A stretch of DNA of 13,034 bases from a bacterium (GCA_004298075.1 SCRK01000061.1:1-13034); one strand, 5' to 3'. Counted from the stretch's first letter, positions 1-6,059 are shown. Numbers and translations: made by a program. Notes: generated by a model from the letters alone, not told the origin.

Positions 1-932
1 TAGGCGATGCATCCCAGAACAAGGTTGTGCGCGGCTGGGGAAAAGAGAAAAAATTTGATTTTAAGCCGCTTACCCATATTGAGCTTTGCCAGAACCTGGA
101 TATCATAGATTTCAACCGGGCAACCAAGATAACCGGTTCAAATTTTATCCTTTTTAAGGGCTGGGGCGCGAAACTTGAGCGGGCCCTGATCAATTTTATG
201 CTTGATTTGCATACTAATAAACACGGCTATACCGAGATCTTCCCGCCGTTTTTAGTTAACCGCGCCTCCATGCTCGGCACCGGCCAACTCCCGAAGCTAG
301 AGGAGGATATGTATAAACTTAAAGACGACGACCTTTTTCTTATTCCTACCGCGGAGGTGCCGGTAACCAATATCTTCCGCGATGAGATCCTGGATGAGGA
401 TAAACTGCCAATTTATTACACCGCTTATACGGCTTGCTTTCGGAGGGAGGCAGGCTCATACGGCAAGGACACCAAAGGCCTTTTCCGGGTGCATGAATTT
501 GATAAAGTGGAGATGGTGAAATTCGTCAGGCCCGAGGATTCCTATGACGAACTGGAAAAACTGGTTGCCAATGCCGAAGAGGTCCTGCAGTTGTTAGAGC
601 TGCCTTACCGGGTGAAGATGCTTGCCACGCAGGATATAAGCTTTGCCGCCGGAAAATGTTATGACCTTGAGGCATATGCCTCGGGGAGCGATAAATGGCT
701 TGAGGTATCCAGCTGCTCTAACTTTGAGAGCTTTCAGGCCCGCCGGGCAAACATAAGGATGCGCCGTAAAGAAAATAAGAAAGTTGAGTTTATTCACACT
801 CTGAACGGTTCAGGGGTCGCTTTAGCCCGCACCGTCGCGGCAATAATTGAGAACTATCAACAGGAGGACGGCTCGGTATTGCTTCCTAAAGCCCTGCAGC
901 CGTATTTAAATGGCCAAGAAAGAATTACCTGA
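1..932 (+). CDS. serS: Seryl-tRNA synthetase, 3' part (5' end outside window)
   Basis: Charges tRNA-Ser with serine via a seryl-adenylate in the cytoplasm. The frame is open from base 3, before the first GTG at 27, so the gene enters from the left and its N-terminal coiled-coil arm is missing here. What remains is the class II catalytic core. GSNFILFKGWGAKLERALINF is the start of that core, RASMLGTGQLPK follows, motif 2 is at about 435-500 (TACFRREAGSYGKDTKGLFR), and motif 3 is at about 812-875 (NGSGVALARTVAAIIENYQ). The C-terminus LLPKALQPYLNG is typical of the family. The stop at 930-932 lies inside the next gene (23-bp overlap), suggesting translational coupling. The identification is secure; two genes encoding its tRNA substrate lie 0.7 kb downstream. 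Confidence 0.97.
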   Translation, partial: GDASQNKVVRGWGKEKKFDFKPLTHIELCQNLDIIDFNRATKITGSNFILFKGWGAKLERALINFMLDLHTNKHGYTEIFPPFLVNRASMLGTGQLPKLEEDMYKLKDDDLFLIPTAEVPVTNIFRDEILDEDKLPIYYTAYTACFRREAGSYGKDTKGLFRVHEFDKVEMVKFVRPEDSYDELEKLVANAEEVLQLLELPYRVKMLATQDISFAAGKCYDLEAYASGSDKWLEVSSCSNFESFQARRANIRMRRKENKKVEFIHTLNGSGVALARTVAAIIENYQQEDGSVLLPKALQPYLNGQERIT

Positions 933-1623
933 AAAAAAGCTCCCCAAAGAGAAAAAAGGATTGTCCGCCGATGAGCCGGCCGGTAATTTCGCCGGAGATT
1001 TTTCCAGCCGGGTATCCGGTTTGTTCAGTAAATCTTTTAGTGTAATTAAATTTATTTTGGGGGTGCTTCTTTTACCCTTTGTTTTTTCCTCCGCGGTCTC
1101 CTTCCTGAATGAATTTAACCTGGTTAACAAAGATCTGCAGGGTATCTTCTGGAACGGGGCGATCTTTTTCCTGGCGCTCTATTTATTTATCTGGGAGCCG
1201 GTGTCTATCTATAACAAAGGGCATAAAATACTTGAGATAGTCTTTAGTTTCTTTAAGCCGATGGTCAATGTAGCGCCTTTTCTCCTTCCCATATACACGA
1301 TTTTGTTCTTTGTAATTTACGGGTTATCGTCGCTGGGGATAAAATCCGGCTGGCTGCTTGAATATACCCTCTTTTTGATCGGTTTCAGCACTGTATTGCA
1401 CCTGGTGTTTTCAGCCAAGACCATCCGCACCAAGAAGGGGGATTTCTTAAAGGGGAATTATATTTTCGGATTTTCCTTTATTTTTATCCTTAACCTGGCG
1501 CTGCTTGCTTTTGGTTTCAGCCTGATTTTCAAGGAATTCTCATTTGTCAATTTCTGCAATATCTCCTTTAGCACAGCCAGGAATATGTTTCACACTGTCT
1601 TTAAACAGCTTTTTATGTTTTAG
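910..1623 (+). CDS. Hypothetical multi-pass membrane protein
   Basis: This 237-aa protein is not recognised as a named family. The first 40 residues are charged and hydrophilic (many Lys, Glu and Pro). About five hydrophobic segments follow, at roughly residues 46-68, 78-100, 116-138, 146-168 and 184-208, with short Lys/Arg loops between them, so it is predicted to be an inner-membrane protein with a cytoplasmic N-terminus. The ATG at 910 overlaps the serS end by 23 bp and no good Shine-Dalgarno sequence is visible, consistent with coupled translation. It ends 6 bp before the first tRNA-Ser gene. Codon use and base composition match serS rather than the AT-rich region to the right, so it belongs to the resident chromosome. 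Confidence 0.8.
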   Translation: MAKKELPEKKLPKEKKGLSADEPAGNFAGDFSSRVSGLFSKSFSVIKFILGVLLLPFVFSSAVSFLNEFNLVNKDLQGIFWNGAIFFLALYLFIWEPVSIYNKGHKILEIVFSFFKPMVNVAPFLLPIYTILFFVIYGLSSLGIKSGWLLEYTLFLIGFSTVLHLVFSAKTIRTKKGDFLKGNYIFGFSFIFILNLALLAFGFSLIFKEFSFVNFCNISFSTARNMFHTVFKQLFMF

Positions 1624-3246
1624 CTTCCTGGTGGGGTGGCTGAGCGGTTGAAAGCGGCGGTCTTGAAAACCGTTGTGGGCGTAAGTCCACCCAGAGTTCG
1701 AATCTCTGCCCCACCGAATAATTTCTTGGAGAGTTGGCAGAGCTGGTTGAATGCGGCGGTCTCGAAAACCGTTGTCGTCGTAAGATGACCGGAGGTTCGA
1801 ATCCTCCACTCTCCGCCAGCAGGGAAAGGGCGTCGCTTCTGATAGGCGACGGAAGGCTCCTTCCGTCGAAAAAATGAGGCGGCGCTCTTTCAAAATAAAG
1901 TTCGAACCAATCTTTTCCAGAAATTCTTTCTGGGATTCTAAATTTCCCTCTTCCACAGCGCAATGTCCTGAATTCAATAAGGTTACGAAATCCTTCGCCG
2001 GTTCGAACCGATTATAGCCCCCAGCAGCAAAATCCCGCACAGATTCCTGGTATTGTTTCTTTTCGTTGATAAAAGCTTCTTTTTTAGCCTGATATTCCTC
2101 AAGCGTCAAATTCCCCTCAAGGTAAACATCAATAAGTTTGTTAATTCTGGCGTCAACTTCCTTAACCTTAGTTTCAAGATTTTGCTGCTGGGGGCGTGAT
2201 GATTGGACGCTGCCATGCTTGACTTTTTCTAACTGCTCTAAAATTTTATTCGTCCAATCATCACACAAAGAAACTTTTTGAATGATAACTTTGATCTGCG
2301 CGGCAAGCTCTTCTTCGCGGACATACTTTTGTGAGCAATTAGTAAGGCGCTTGGTGCAGCGGTAATAAGTATGTCCCTTTTGAATTTCAGCGGTTATTGA
2401 CCTTCCGCATTCCCCACAGCGCATCAGCCCTCTAAAAATAAATTTAAATTCCTCTTTCTTGGGCTTGCCGCGCCTCAACATAACTTCCTGGCATTTATCA
2501 AAAAGTTTCTTTGTGATAATCGGTTCGTGTGTGCCTTCGTACATCTCACCTTTATACCGAAATACGCCGTAATAGAGGGGGTTAGCCAGCATATATTGAT
2601 AGTCACTGATAGAGAGTGGCTTGTCTTTTCTACCTGTCATACCTAAGGCGTTTATCTTCCGGCGTATTTCGGCGAGAGAATAGTTACCTGTGGAATAGAG
2701 CTCAAAAACTTTTTTTATGAAAGGAGCTTTGCCCTCATCCAGAATGATCGCGCGCGTCTTCCTGTCGTTAAGATAGCCAATGGGCGCCCACTGAGGCCAG
2801 ATTCCCTTGCTGAGTTTTAACCTTATGCCCCGGCGTATGTTTTCAGAAAGGGCATCAATATAGTATTTGCTCTGGCCGAATATGATAGAGAGCATAAATT
2901 TACCTTGAGCGTTATTGTCAAAGCGAAGGGTGGGGAAGCGCAAGTCCTGAATAACCTTTTGATCAACAAGGTAAATTATTTTGCCGCCATCAACGCTATT
3001 CCTTGCCAATCTATCCGGATGCCAGGCTAAGATTCCTTCGGCAACACCTCGCTCAATCTGCAAAAGCATATCATTGAACAGTGGGCGCCCAGGCTTCTTG
3101 GCGGTCTTAGCTTCAATTATTTCCTTAACGACAAAAATGTTCTCTCTTTGAGCATATTCATGGAGTTCCTTAAGCTGCGCTTCAATAGAGAGGACTTGGC
3201 GGTCTTCGTCATCAGTGGACTTACGCGCGTAGATAAAATATTGCAT
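1540..3246 (-). CDS. Large serine recombinase (site-specific integrase), C-terminus read through tRNA genes
   Basis: Resolvase/invertase-type recombinase that would cut and rejoin DNA through a serine-phosphate bond. The ATG at 3246 was chosen because AAAGGAG lies 9 nt upstream and the protein then begins MQYFIYARKSTDDEDRQ with the nucleophile Ser in RKS; the longer frame from 3321 adds only unconserved residues. WHPDRLARNS is the conserved catalytic arginine segment. A recombinase domain follows (GYLNDRK..., SLAEIRRKINALGM), then a zinc ribbon (RCGECG ... YYRC...NC), a coiled coil (LETKVKEVDARINKL) and KIGSNFILKERRLIFS, which is usually near the natural C-terminus. The frame has no stop there. 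It continues antisense through both tRNA-Ser genes and into the membrane protein gene, stopping at 1540-1542. The last ~90 residues are therefore junction sequence rather than a conserved domain. The gene is probably fused to the chromosome by integration. Confidence 0.85.
   Translation of the reverse strand: MQYFIYARKSTDDEDRQVLSIEAQLKELHEYAQRENIFVVKEIIEAKTAKKPGRPLFNDMLLQIERGVAEGILAWHPDRLARNSVDGGKIIYLVDQKVIQDLRFPTLRFDNNAQGKFMLSIIFGQSKYYIDALSENIRRGIRLKLSKGIWPQWAPIGYLNDRKTRAIILDEGKAPFIKKVFELYSTGNYSLAEIRRKINALGMTGRKDKPLSISDYQYMLANPLYYGVFRYKGEMYEGTHEPIITKKLFDKCQEVMLRRGKPKKEEFKFIFRGLMRCGECGRSITAEIQKGHTYYRCTKRLTNCSQKYVREEELAAQIKVIIQKVSLCDDWTNKILEQLEKVKHGSVQSSRPQQQNLETKVKEVDARINKLIDVYLEGNLTLEEYQAKKEAFINEKKQYQESVRDFAAGGYNRFEPAKDFVTLLNSGHCAVEEGNLESQKEFLEKIGSNFILKERRLIFSTEGAFRRLSEATPFPCWRRVEDSNLRSSYDDNGFRDRRIQPALPTLQEIIRWGRDSNSGWTYAHNGFQDRRFQPLSHPTRKLKHKKLFKDSVKHIPGCAKGDIAEIDK
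1630..1716 (+). tRNA. tRNA-Ser (anticodon TGA)
   Basis: The acceptor stem GGTGGGG (1630-1636) pairs with CCCCACC (1709-1715), and the discriminator base is G (1716), as usual for serine. The anticodon loop CTTGAAA has TGA at 1664-1666. There is a long variable arm (GTGGGC...GTCCAC) and a T-arm with GTTCGAATC. CCA is not encoded. It lies 6 bp after the stop of the membrane protein gene, with no room for its own promoter, so it is probably processed from the serS transcript. Confidence 0.95.
1728..1818 (+). tRNA. tRNA-Ser (anticodon CGA), CCA encoded
   Basis: The acceptor stem GGAGAGT (1728-1734) pairs with ACTCTCC (1808-1814), the discriminator is G1815, and an encoded CCA follows at 1816-1818. 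The anticodon loop CTCGAAA has CGA at 1763-1765. A long variable arm (GTCGTCGTAAGATGAC) and the T-arm GGAGGTTCGAATCCTCC are present. It begins 11 bp after the first tRNA-Ser. Its 3' end coincides with the outer boundary of the left inverted repeat (from 1813), so this gene is the probable chromosomal target of the recombinase-bearing element to its right. Confidence 0.95.
1813..1903 (+). repeat. Left inverted repeat (91 bp, perfect) at the tRNA-Ser 3' end
   Basis: The reverse complement of these 91 bases occurs without mismatch at 3356-3446. The outer end begins in the last acceptor bases plus CCA of tRNA-Ser(CGA), and the inner end lies in the recombinase coding sequence. It contains a near-perfect 22-nt palindrome (1847-1868, CGACGGAAGG-CT-CCTTCCGTCG), and an overlapping alternative pairing CGTCGC (1831-1836)/GCGACG (1846-1851). 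Similarity continues inward: 1906-1916 matches 3342-3352 and 1933-1954 matches 3277-3298, all inverted. Confidence 0.93.
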
Positions 3247-3276
3247 AGGGCAAAGCTCCTTTCTCTTAAGAAGAAG

Positions 3277-3352
3277 GGAAGAGGGAAATTTAGAATCCAG
3301 CCTTTTAATTTTGAGCCCCAATTACTCAAAATTCAAAGGCAAAAAGATTGGT
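3277..3352. repeat. Diverged inner part of the right inverted repeat, with a replaced hairpin
   Basis: Two blocks match the recombinase 3' coding region in inverted orientation: 3277-3298 (22 bp, equals 1933-1954) and 3342-3352 (11 bp, equals 1906-1916). Between them the right copy carries a 41-nt hairpin (arms 3300-3315 and 3325-3340, 15 of 16 pairs, 9-nt loop). The left copy instead has a 17-nt hairpin (1917-1933, CCAGAAA-TTC-TTTCTGG). The net length difference of this inner segment is 27 bp, a multiple of three. This suggests the right copy derives from the 3' end of a related recombinase gene. Confidence 0.75.
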
Positions 3353-3355
3353 GAA

Positions 3356-3446
3356 GAACTTTATTTTGAAAGAGCGCCGCCTCATTTTTTCGACGGAAGG
3401 AGCCTTCCGTCGCCTATCAGAAGCGACGCCCTTTCCCTGCTGGCGG
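3356..3446 (-). repeat. Right inverted repeat (91 bp, perfect) upstream of the recombinase gene
   Basis: This is the inverted copy of 1813-1903. The palindrome CGACGGAAGG-AG-CCTTCCGTCG is at 3391-3412, preceded by a T6 run. The copy ends with TGGCGG (3441-3446), the reverse complement of the tRNA-Ser discriminator region plus CCA. Beyond it (TGTGGGATCC...) the similarity to the tRNA stops. In the left copy this sequence encodes the recombinase tail. Here it is oppositely oriented, outside the gene, and out of frame relative to that tail because of a one-base length difference at 3353-3355. Confidence 0.93.
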
Positions 3447-3782
3447 TGTGGGATCCGCTTTGTTCGAACCGAGTTTAATCTTTAGCCGCGCCTGTCGGCG
3501 CTCCCACATCTCCCGAGCACCGCTTCGGCCTGCCTTGGGGCAGGCCTTCGCTTGGCGCTCGCTAGGCCGCTCGCTTCCAGCTAATTTTAATGCGTGTGCG
3601 GCGCAGCTTGGTGCTGCAGCCGGGTGGGGGCGGCTGCAGCACCAGCGTCCTCACCGACACATTATTATAAGAAAAAGCAAAGGTTTATAAGGGTTCGTCC
3701 GCTATGCCGCATTTAGCACCCTAAAAGCTCTCCTTTGCGGCACACTGCGCCTCTTGCGAATAACACTTGGAGAAGCGCTGGC
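3447..3782. other. GC-rich non-coding stretch with several strong hairpins
   Basis: No convincing gene. The + strand frame 3448-3690 is open, but the product is a low-complexity Ala/Arg/Leu string without a Shine-Dalgarno sequence. Visible structures are GGCCTGCC-TTGG-GGCAGGCC (about 3518-3537), a 13-bp perfect stem with an 8-nt loop at 3610-3643 (GGTGCTGCAGCCG ... CGGCTGCAGCACC), and TGCCGCA (3705-3711) paired with TGCGGCA (3736-3742). The base composition differs sharply from the AT-rich genes that follow. It could be part of an attachment region, a structured RNA or a dispersed repeat; I cannot decide from the sequence alone. Confidence 0.5.
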
Positions 3783-3819
3783 AAAAGGCAAATTTTGGTG
3801 CGGTCAAAATTTGCCTTTT
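3783..3819 (-). terminator. Strong hairpin terminator, possibly bidirectional
   Basis: A perfect 15-bp stem: AAAAGGCAAATTTTG (3783-3797), loop GTGCGGT, CAAAATTTGCCTTTT (3805-3819). Read on the minus strand, it starts at the stop codon of the 86-aa gene (3818-3820) and ends in TTTT. Read on the plus strand it also ends in TTTT. Most likely it ends the minus-strand two-gene unit. Confidence 0.7.
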
Positions 3820-4078
3820 ATTCAAAGAAAACAATGTCGGTGGCGGAGGAAGGTTTAAGAATTATTCTATTTATCTGGTTTATTGAGTTATACAGAGCCG
3901 TTGAAACCATCTCTAGGTAGATATCGTCTATTGAGATAAATCTAGTTGGAGATTTCATAGCCTGGTCAGTTAATTTACTAAGGCTATCCTCGACTAGTCT
4001 TAAAGAGTGCAATTCCAGACTGATTTTATCAATGATCTTCAGGCGATTATTATATATTTTTTCCTTTTTCTTTGCCAT
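3818..4078 (-). CDS. Hypothetical 86-aa protein
   Basis: Not recognised. The ATG at 4078 is chosen because GAAGGGGG lies just upstream; the frame stays open to 4147, but that extension overlaps the next small gene and has no ribosome site. The product is basic at the N-terminus (MAKKKEKIYNNRLK) and predicted mostly helical (DKISLELHSLRLVEDSLSKL, EMVSTALYNSINQINRII). It has no membrane segment and no cysteines. Its stop codon lies in the arm of the hairpin terminator. It follows the 33-aa membrane peptide gene by 34 bp on the same strand, so the two are probably co-transcribed. It is divergent from the XRE gene, a layout often seen with regulatory or toxin-antitoxin modules, but no function can be assigned. 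Confidence 0.65.
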   Translation of the reverse strand: MAKKKEKIYNNRLKIIDKISLELHSLRLVEDSLSKLTDQAMKSPTRFISIDDIYLEMVSTALYNSINQINRIILKPSSATDIVFFE

Positions 4079-4112
4079 GCTACCCCCTTCTAACAGTGGG
4101 AAAAATAGCTTA

Positions 4113-4214
4113 TTATTTGAGCAATTCAGCCACAAACAATACAACAAATGAAATCAAAGCTATAATTATCCCTGCCGCAATTTGTCGCCCATAGAACTTA
4201 TAATATCTGTCCAT
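4113..4214 (-). CDS. 33-aa single-pass membrane peptide
   Basis: This very short gene starts at ATG 4214 with AAGGG 5 nt upstream and stops at TAA 4113-4115. The product has a charged head (MDRYYKFYGRQ), one hydrophobic stretch of about 19 residues (residues 12-30, rich in Ala, Ile, Leu, Val and Phe) and a short tail ELLK. That is the shape of a small bitopic inner-membrane peptide such as a type I toxin or a small regulatory membrane protein. No named family is recognised. It lies directly ahead of the 86-aa gene. Support rests on the ribosome site, the clean topology and the operon-like spacing. It could still be a chance ORF. Confidence 0.5.
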   Translation of the reverse strand: MDRYYKFYGRQIAAGIIIALISFVVLFVAELLK

Positions 4215-4335
4215 GTTATCCCTTGATTTAATGTAATTAGAGAGCTAAAATAATAACAAATTATAAGCATTAAATTAATATATCTACTAATAATATAATA
4301 TTAGCAATATAGTGTAAGATTGTCAAGGAGAAAGA
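4215..4335. promoter_or_regulatory. Divergent AT-rich promoter region with imperfect palindrome
   Basis: This 121-bp spacer separates the minus-strand small genes from the XRE gene. On the minus strand TATAAT is at 4260-4265. On the plus strand TATAGT is at 4308-4313 as a possible -10 for the XRE gene; clear -35 boxes are not visible. An 18-nt imperfect palindrome CTAATAATATAATATTAG (4287-4304, 8 of 9 pairs) lies between them and is a plausible operator for the XRE protein. The Shine-Dalgarno AAGGAG for that gene is at 4325-4330. Confidence 0.45.
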
Positions 4336-4530
4336 ATGCTTGCCCAGACTATTAAGGAACTAAGGAAGAAACATAAAATATCTCAGGAAGAGCTTGCAAG
4401 ACAAGCTGGCATTACTTATAGCACCCTGATTAAGATTGAATCAGGGGCAAATGATAATCCGACAATTAAAACAATTAAGAAGATTGCCACTGCTCTTAAA
4501 ATTAGCCTTGATGAGCTAGTAAGGGGGTAA
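4336..4530 (+). CDS. XRE-family helix-turn-helix regulator (64 aa)
   Basis: A small Cro/C1-type DNA-binding protein consisting of little more than the HTH_3 fold. It starts LAQTIKELRKKHKISQEELA; the helix-turn-helix spans about residues 17-38 (SQEELARQAGITYSTLIKIE), followed by the typical helix SGANDNPTIKTIKKIATALKISLDEL. The ATG is preceded by AAGGAG at 5 nt. The stop TAA ends one base before the TTG start of the Ymh-like gene, so the two are translationally coupled. Such single-domain XRE proteins usually repress their own operon and are frequent antitoxins or regulators beside HEPN or restriction genes. The palindrome 32 bp upstream may be its operator. The fold is certain; its role is inferred from the neighbour. 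Confidence 0.9.
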   Translation: MLAQTIKELRKKHKISQEELARQAGITYSTLIKIESGANDNPTIKTIKKIATALKISLDELVRG

Positions 4531-4531
4531 A

Positions 4532-5257
4532 TTGGTTAAACAATATATACAAATTAATCAAATTCTGCGAGATATTGTAGGTAAAACTTGGGATGCACAT
4601 GACGCCCACATGTTTGATGGTGAGATTTATATAATTGGCACTATTAAGACTTATATAGAAGGTGATATAAAGAAACTTCGTCATCTATGGCCCAATGATT
4701 TATCAAAAGAACTTTTATGCACATTAGAAAAAATTGTTCAAAAAGCAGATCGCGACACCCTTTCTGAGATTAGGGATCAAATTACTCAAATTGAAGAATT
4801 AACCGATGATTATTTCTCTAAACAACCGTCAAATGCAGTTCCAGGCAATATTATCGATTTCTTGCATCCTAAAATAGTAGAGAGCTCCTATACGCAATTT
4901 AGAAGCGGTTTATTCCGTGATGCAGTATTTAATGCTTTTGTAGCAGTTTTTGATTTGATACGTGAAAAAACAAAAATAGATAGGGACGGTGCCGATTTAG
5001 TGGCAGAGGTTTTTTCATTAGCAAAGCCAAAACTAGTTTTTTCGTCATTGAAAAATGCATCGGGAATAAATGAACAAAAGGGATTTATTCAAATCTTACA
5101 AGGAGCTTACCAAGGGATTAGAAATCCAAAAGCCCATTCTTTAGAGACTGATTTAAATGAAGTTAAAACTATTCAATATTTAGTATTTGCTAGTCTCCTT
5201 GTGAGAAGAGTTGATGAAGCACGCAAAGTCAAAATAAAGAAGAAATATAAAATTTAA
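4532..5257 (+). CDS. Ymh/TIGR02391-like protein with HEPN-type RNxxxH motif
   Basis: A 241-aa protein starting with TTG at 4532, one base after the XRE stop, with AAGGGGG as ribosome site. The C-terminal ~130 residues match my recollection of the Ymh family (TIGR02391/Hypoth_Ymh): RSGLFRDAVFNAFVAVFDLIRE, then KGFIQILQGAYQGIRNPKAHS and a final helix VFASLLVRRVDEA. R197-N-P-K-A-H202 fits the R-x4-6-H signature of HEPN ribonucleases, a superfamily in which this family has been placed. HEPN proteins are common toxins of toxin-antitoxin, abortive-infection and restriction systems. The N-terminal ~110 residues are not recognised. With the coupled XRE gene, a toxin-antitoxin or defence role is plausible but not shown. 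Confidence 0.8.
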   Translation: MVKQYIQINQILRDIVGKTWDAHDAHMFDGEIYIIGTIKTYIEGDIKKLRHLWPNDLSKELLCTLEKIVQKADRDTLSEIRDQITQIEELTDDYFSKQPSNAVPGNIIDFLHPKIVESSYTQFRSGLFRDAVFNAFVAVFDLIREKTKIDRDGADLVAEVFSLAKPKLVFSSLKNASGINEQKGFIQILQGAYQGIRNPKAHSLETDLNEVKTIQYLVFASLLVRRVDEARKVKIKKKYKI

Positions 5258-5268
5258 GATTTTTTAGG

Positions 5269-5763
5269 ATGGGTCAAAATTTAATCAATTTAATAACATT
5301 TGGCATAGCCGTAGTTGGGGCAATATTAGGGATTATAAATACGGTATATGCTATTGACAAGGATCGAATTAAACTAAGAGTGCGCCCTGTGTTTGGCTAT
5401 ACTGTAGGTGCCCCACATCTAAAGGAAAAATATATTGGCGTTGAGATTATAAATTTGAGCATATTTCCTGTTTCAATAGCTGAAGCCGGTTTTATGCTGG
5501 AGAAGACAACTCAAAGGGCGGCAATTTTAAATCCACTTACCCATAAAGGAGTTATATCTTTACCTTATAAGCTTCCTTCAAGAGAAAAAATTACATTATA
5601 TGCAGATTATGATTATATGATAGATGATCCTTATCTTATAAAATGCGTTTATTGCGCAACTGAGTGTGGTCTGGTAACCAAGGGAAAATCAAAAGCAATA
5701 AATCATATAAATGAAGAGAAAATAAAGAAATTAGTGAAGAAAATAGAAAACTCTAATCCTTAA
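5269..5763 (+). CDS. Hypothetical membrane-anchored protein (164 aa)
   Basis: Not assigned to a named family. An N-terminal hydrophobic helix (about residues 5-28, INLITFGIAVVGAILGIINT) would anchor the protein. The remaining ~135 residues look like a beta-rich soluble domain (KLRVRPVFGYTV, YIGVEIINLSIFPVSI, EKITLYADYDY), ending in a basic helix (EEKIKKLVKKIENSN). There are three cysteines (CVYCATEC). Short anchored proteins with this TM plus 'inorganic-looking' beta domain pattern are widespread as unknowns in accessory DNA. It starts 11 bp after the HEPN-type gene; only AGG lies directly before the ATG, so the ribosome site is weak and coupling to the upstream gene is likely. It may be a third member of that module. 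Confidence 0.7.
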   Translation: MGQNLINLITFGIAVVGAILGIINTVYAIDKDRIKLRVRPVFGYTVGAPHLKEKYIGVEIINLSIFPVSIAEAGFMLEKTTQRAAILNPLTHKGVISLPYKLPSREKITLYADYDYMIDDPYLIKCVYCATECGLVTKGKSKAINHINEEKIKKLVKKIENSNP

Positions 5764-5811
5764 AACATGCATTCAAATACATAATGTTAAATTCCAAGGG
5801 AGGTATTTTAT

Positions 5812-5967
5812 ATGACTGAAGGTGGATTTTTAGTTAAGTTTGATGGGAGAGAAGTTGTTCGCTGTTATGCGGTAGCTTTTGATTATGACGAGTGGCAATA
5901 TACGATTAATGAAAAAGAAAAGAAAGATTTGCCAAGAGTAAAAAAGATAAGCATTGAAATAGAATAA
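5812..5967 (+). CDS. Hypothetical 51-aa protein
   Basis: The start ATG 5812 has an excellent ribosome site, AAGGGAGG at 5796-5803, 8 nt upstream; stop TAA at 5965-5967. The product begins MTEGGFLVKFDGREVVRCYA, continues with an acidic/aromatic stretch (FDYDEWQYTINEKEKKDL) and ends PRVKKISIEIE. It is predicted to be a small beta-type soluble protein with no signal peptide and no membrane helix. No family is recognised. The strong ribosome site and freedom from rare interruptions make it more likely real than chance. It stands alone between two larger unknowns. Confidence 0.6.
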   Translation: MTEGGFLVKFDGREVVRCYAVAFDYDEWQYTINEKEKKDLPRVKKISIEIE

Positions 5968-6059
5968 TAAATAAAGAAGTTTTAAAGCTATTCCTGATTG
6001 AGTACATGATGGTTCTGTCATAAAGAAGGTATTGTCAAATAATTTTATAGGGATGAACG

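Noticed and set aside
1847..1868. 22-nt palindrome as an intrinsic terminator for the tRNA operon
   Set aside because: On the plus strand it is followed by A6, not T; on the minus strand the T run precedes the stem. The orientation is wrong for termination either way.
1613..1963. 116-aa minus-strand ORF antisense to the tRNAs
   Set aside because: It is the alternative frame of the recombinase tail and antisense tRNA sequence, a common source of spurious proteins.
3441..3475. Reverse-oriented tRNA-Ser 3' remnant next to the right repeat
   Set aside because: TGGCGG and a later TTCGAACC recall an antisense tRNA end, but no T-stem or acceptor pairing can be formed.
3448..3690. 80-aa plus-strand ORF in the GC-rich stretch
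   Set aside because: No ribosome site, biased Ala/Arg/Leu composition explained by GC content, and it overlaps the strong hairpins; treated as non-coding.
3447..3745. Integron attC or CRISPR array
   Set aside because: No GTTRRRY/RYYYAAC core pairs, no regularly spaced direct repeats, and no integrase or cas gene of the right type.
3735..3920. 61-aa plus-strand ORF
   Set aside because: Overlaps the terminator hairpin and is antisense to the 86-aa gene, which has the better ribosome site.
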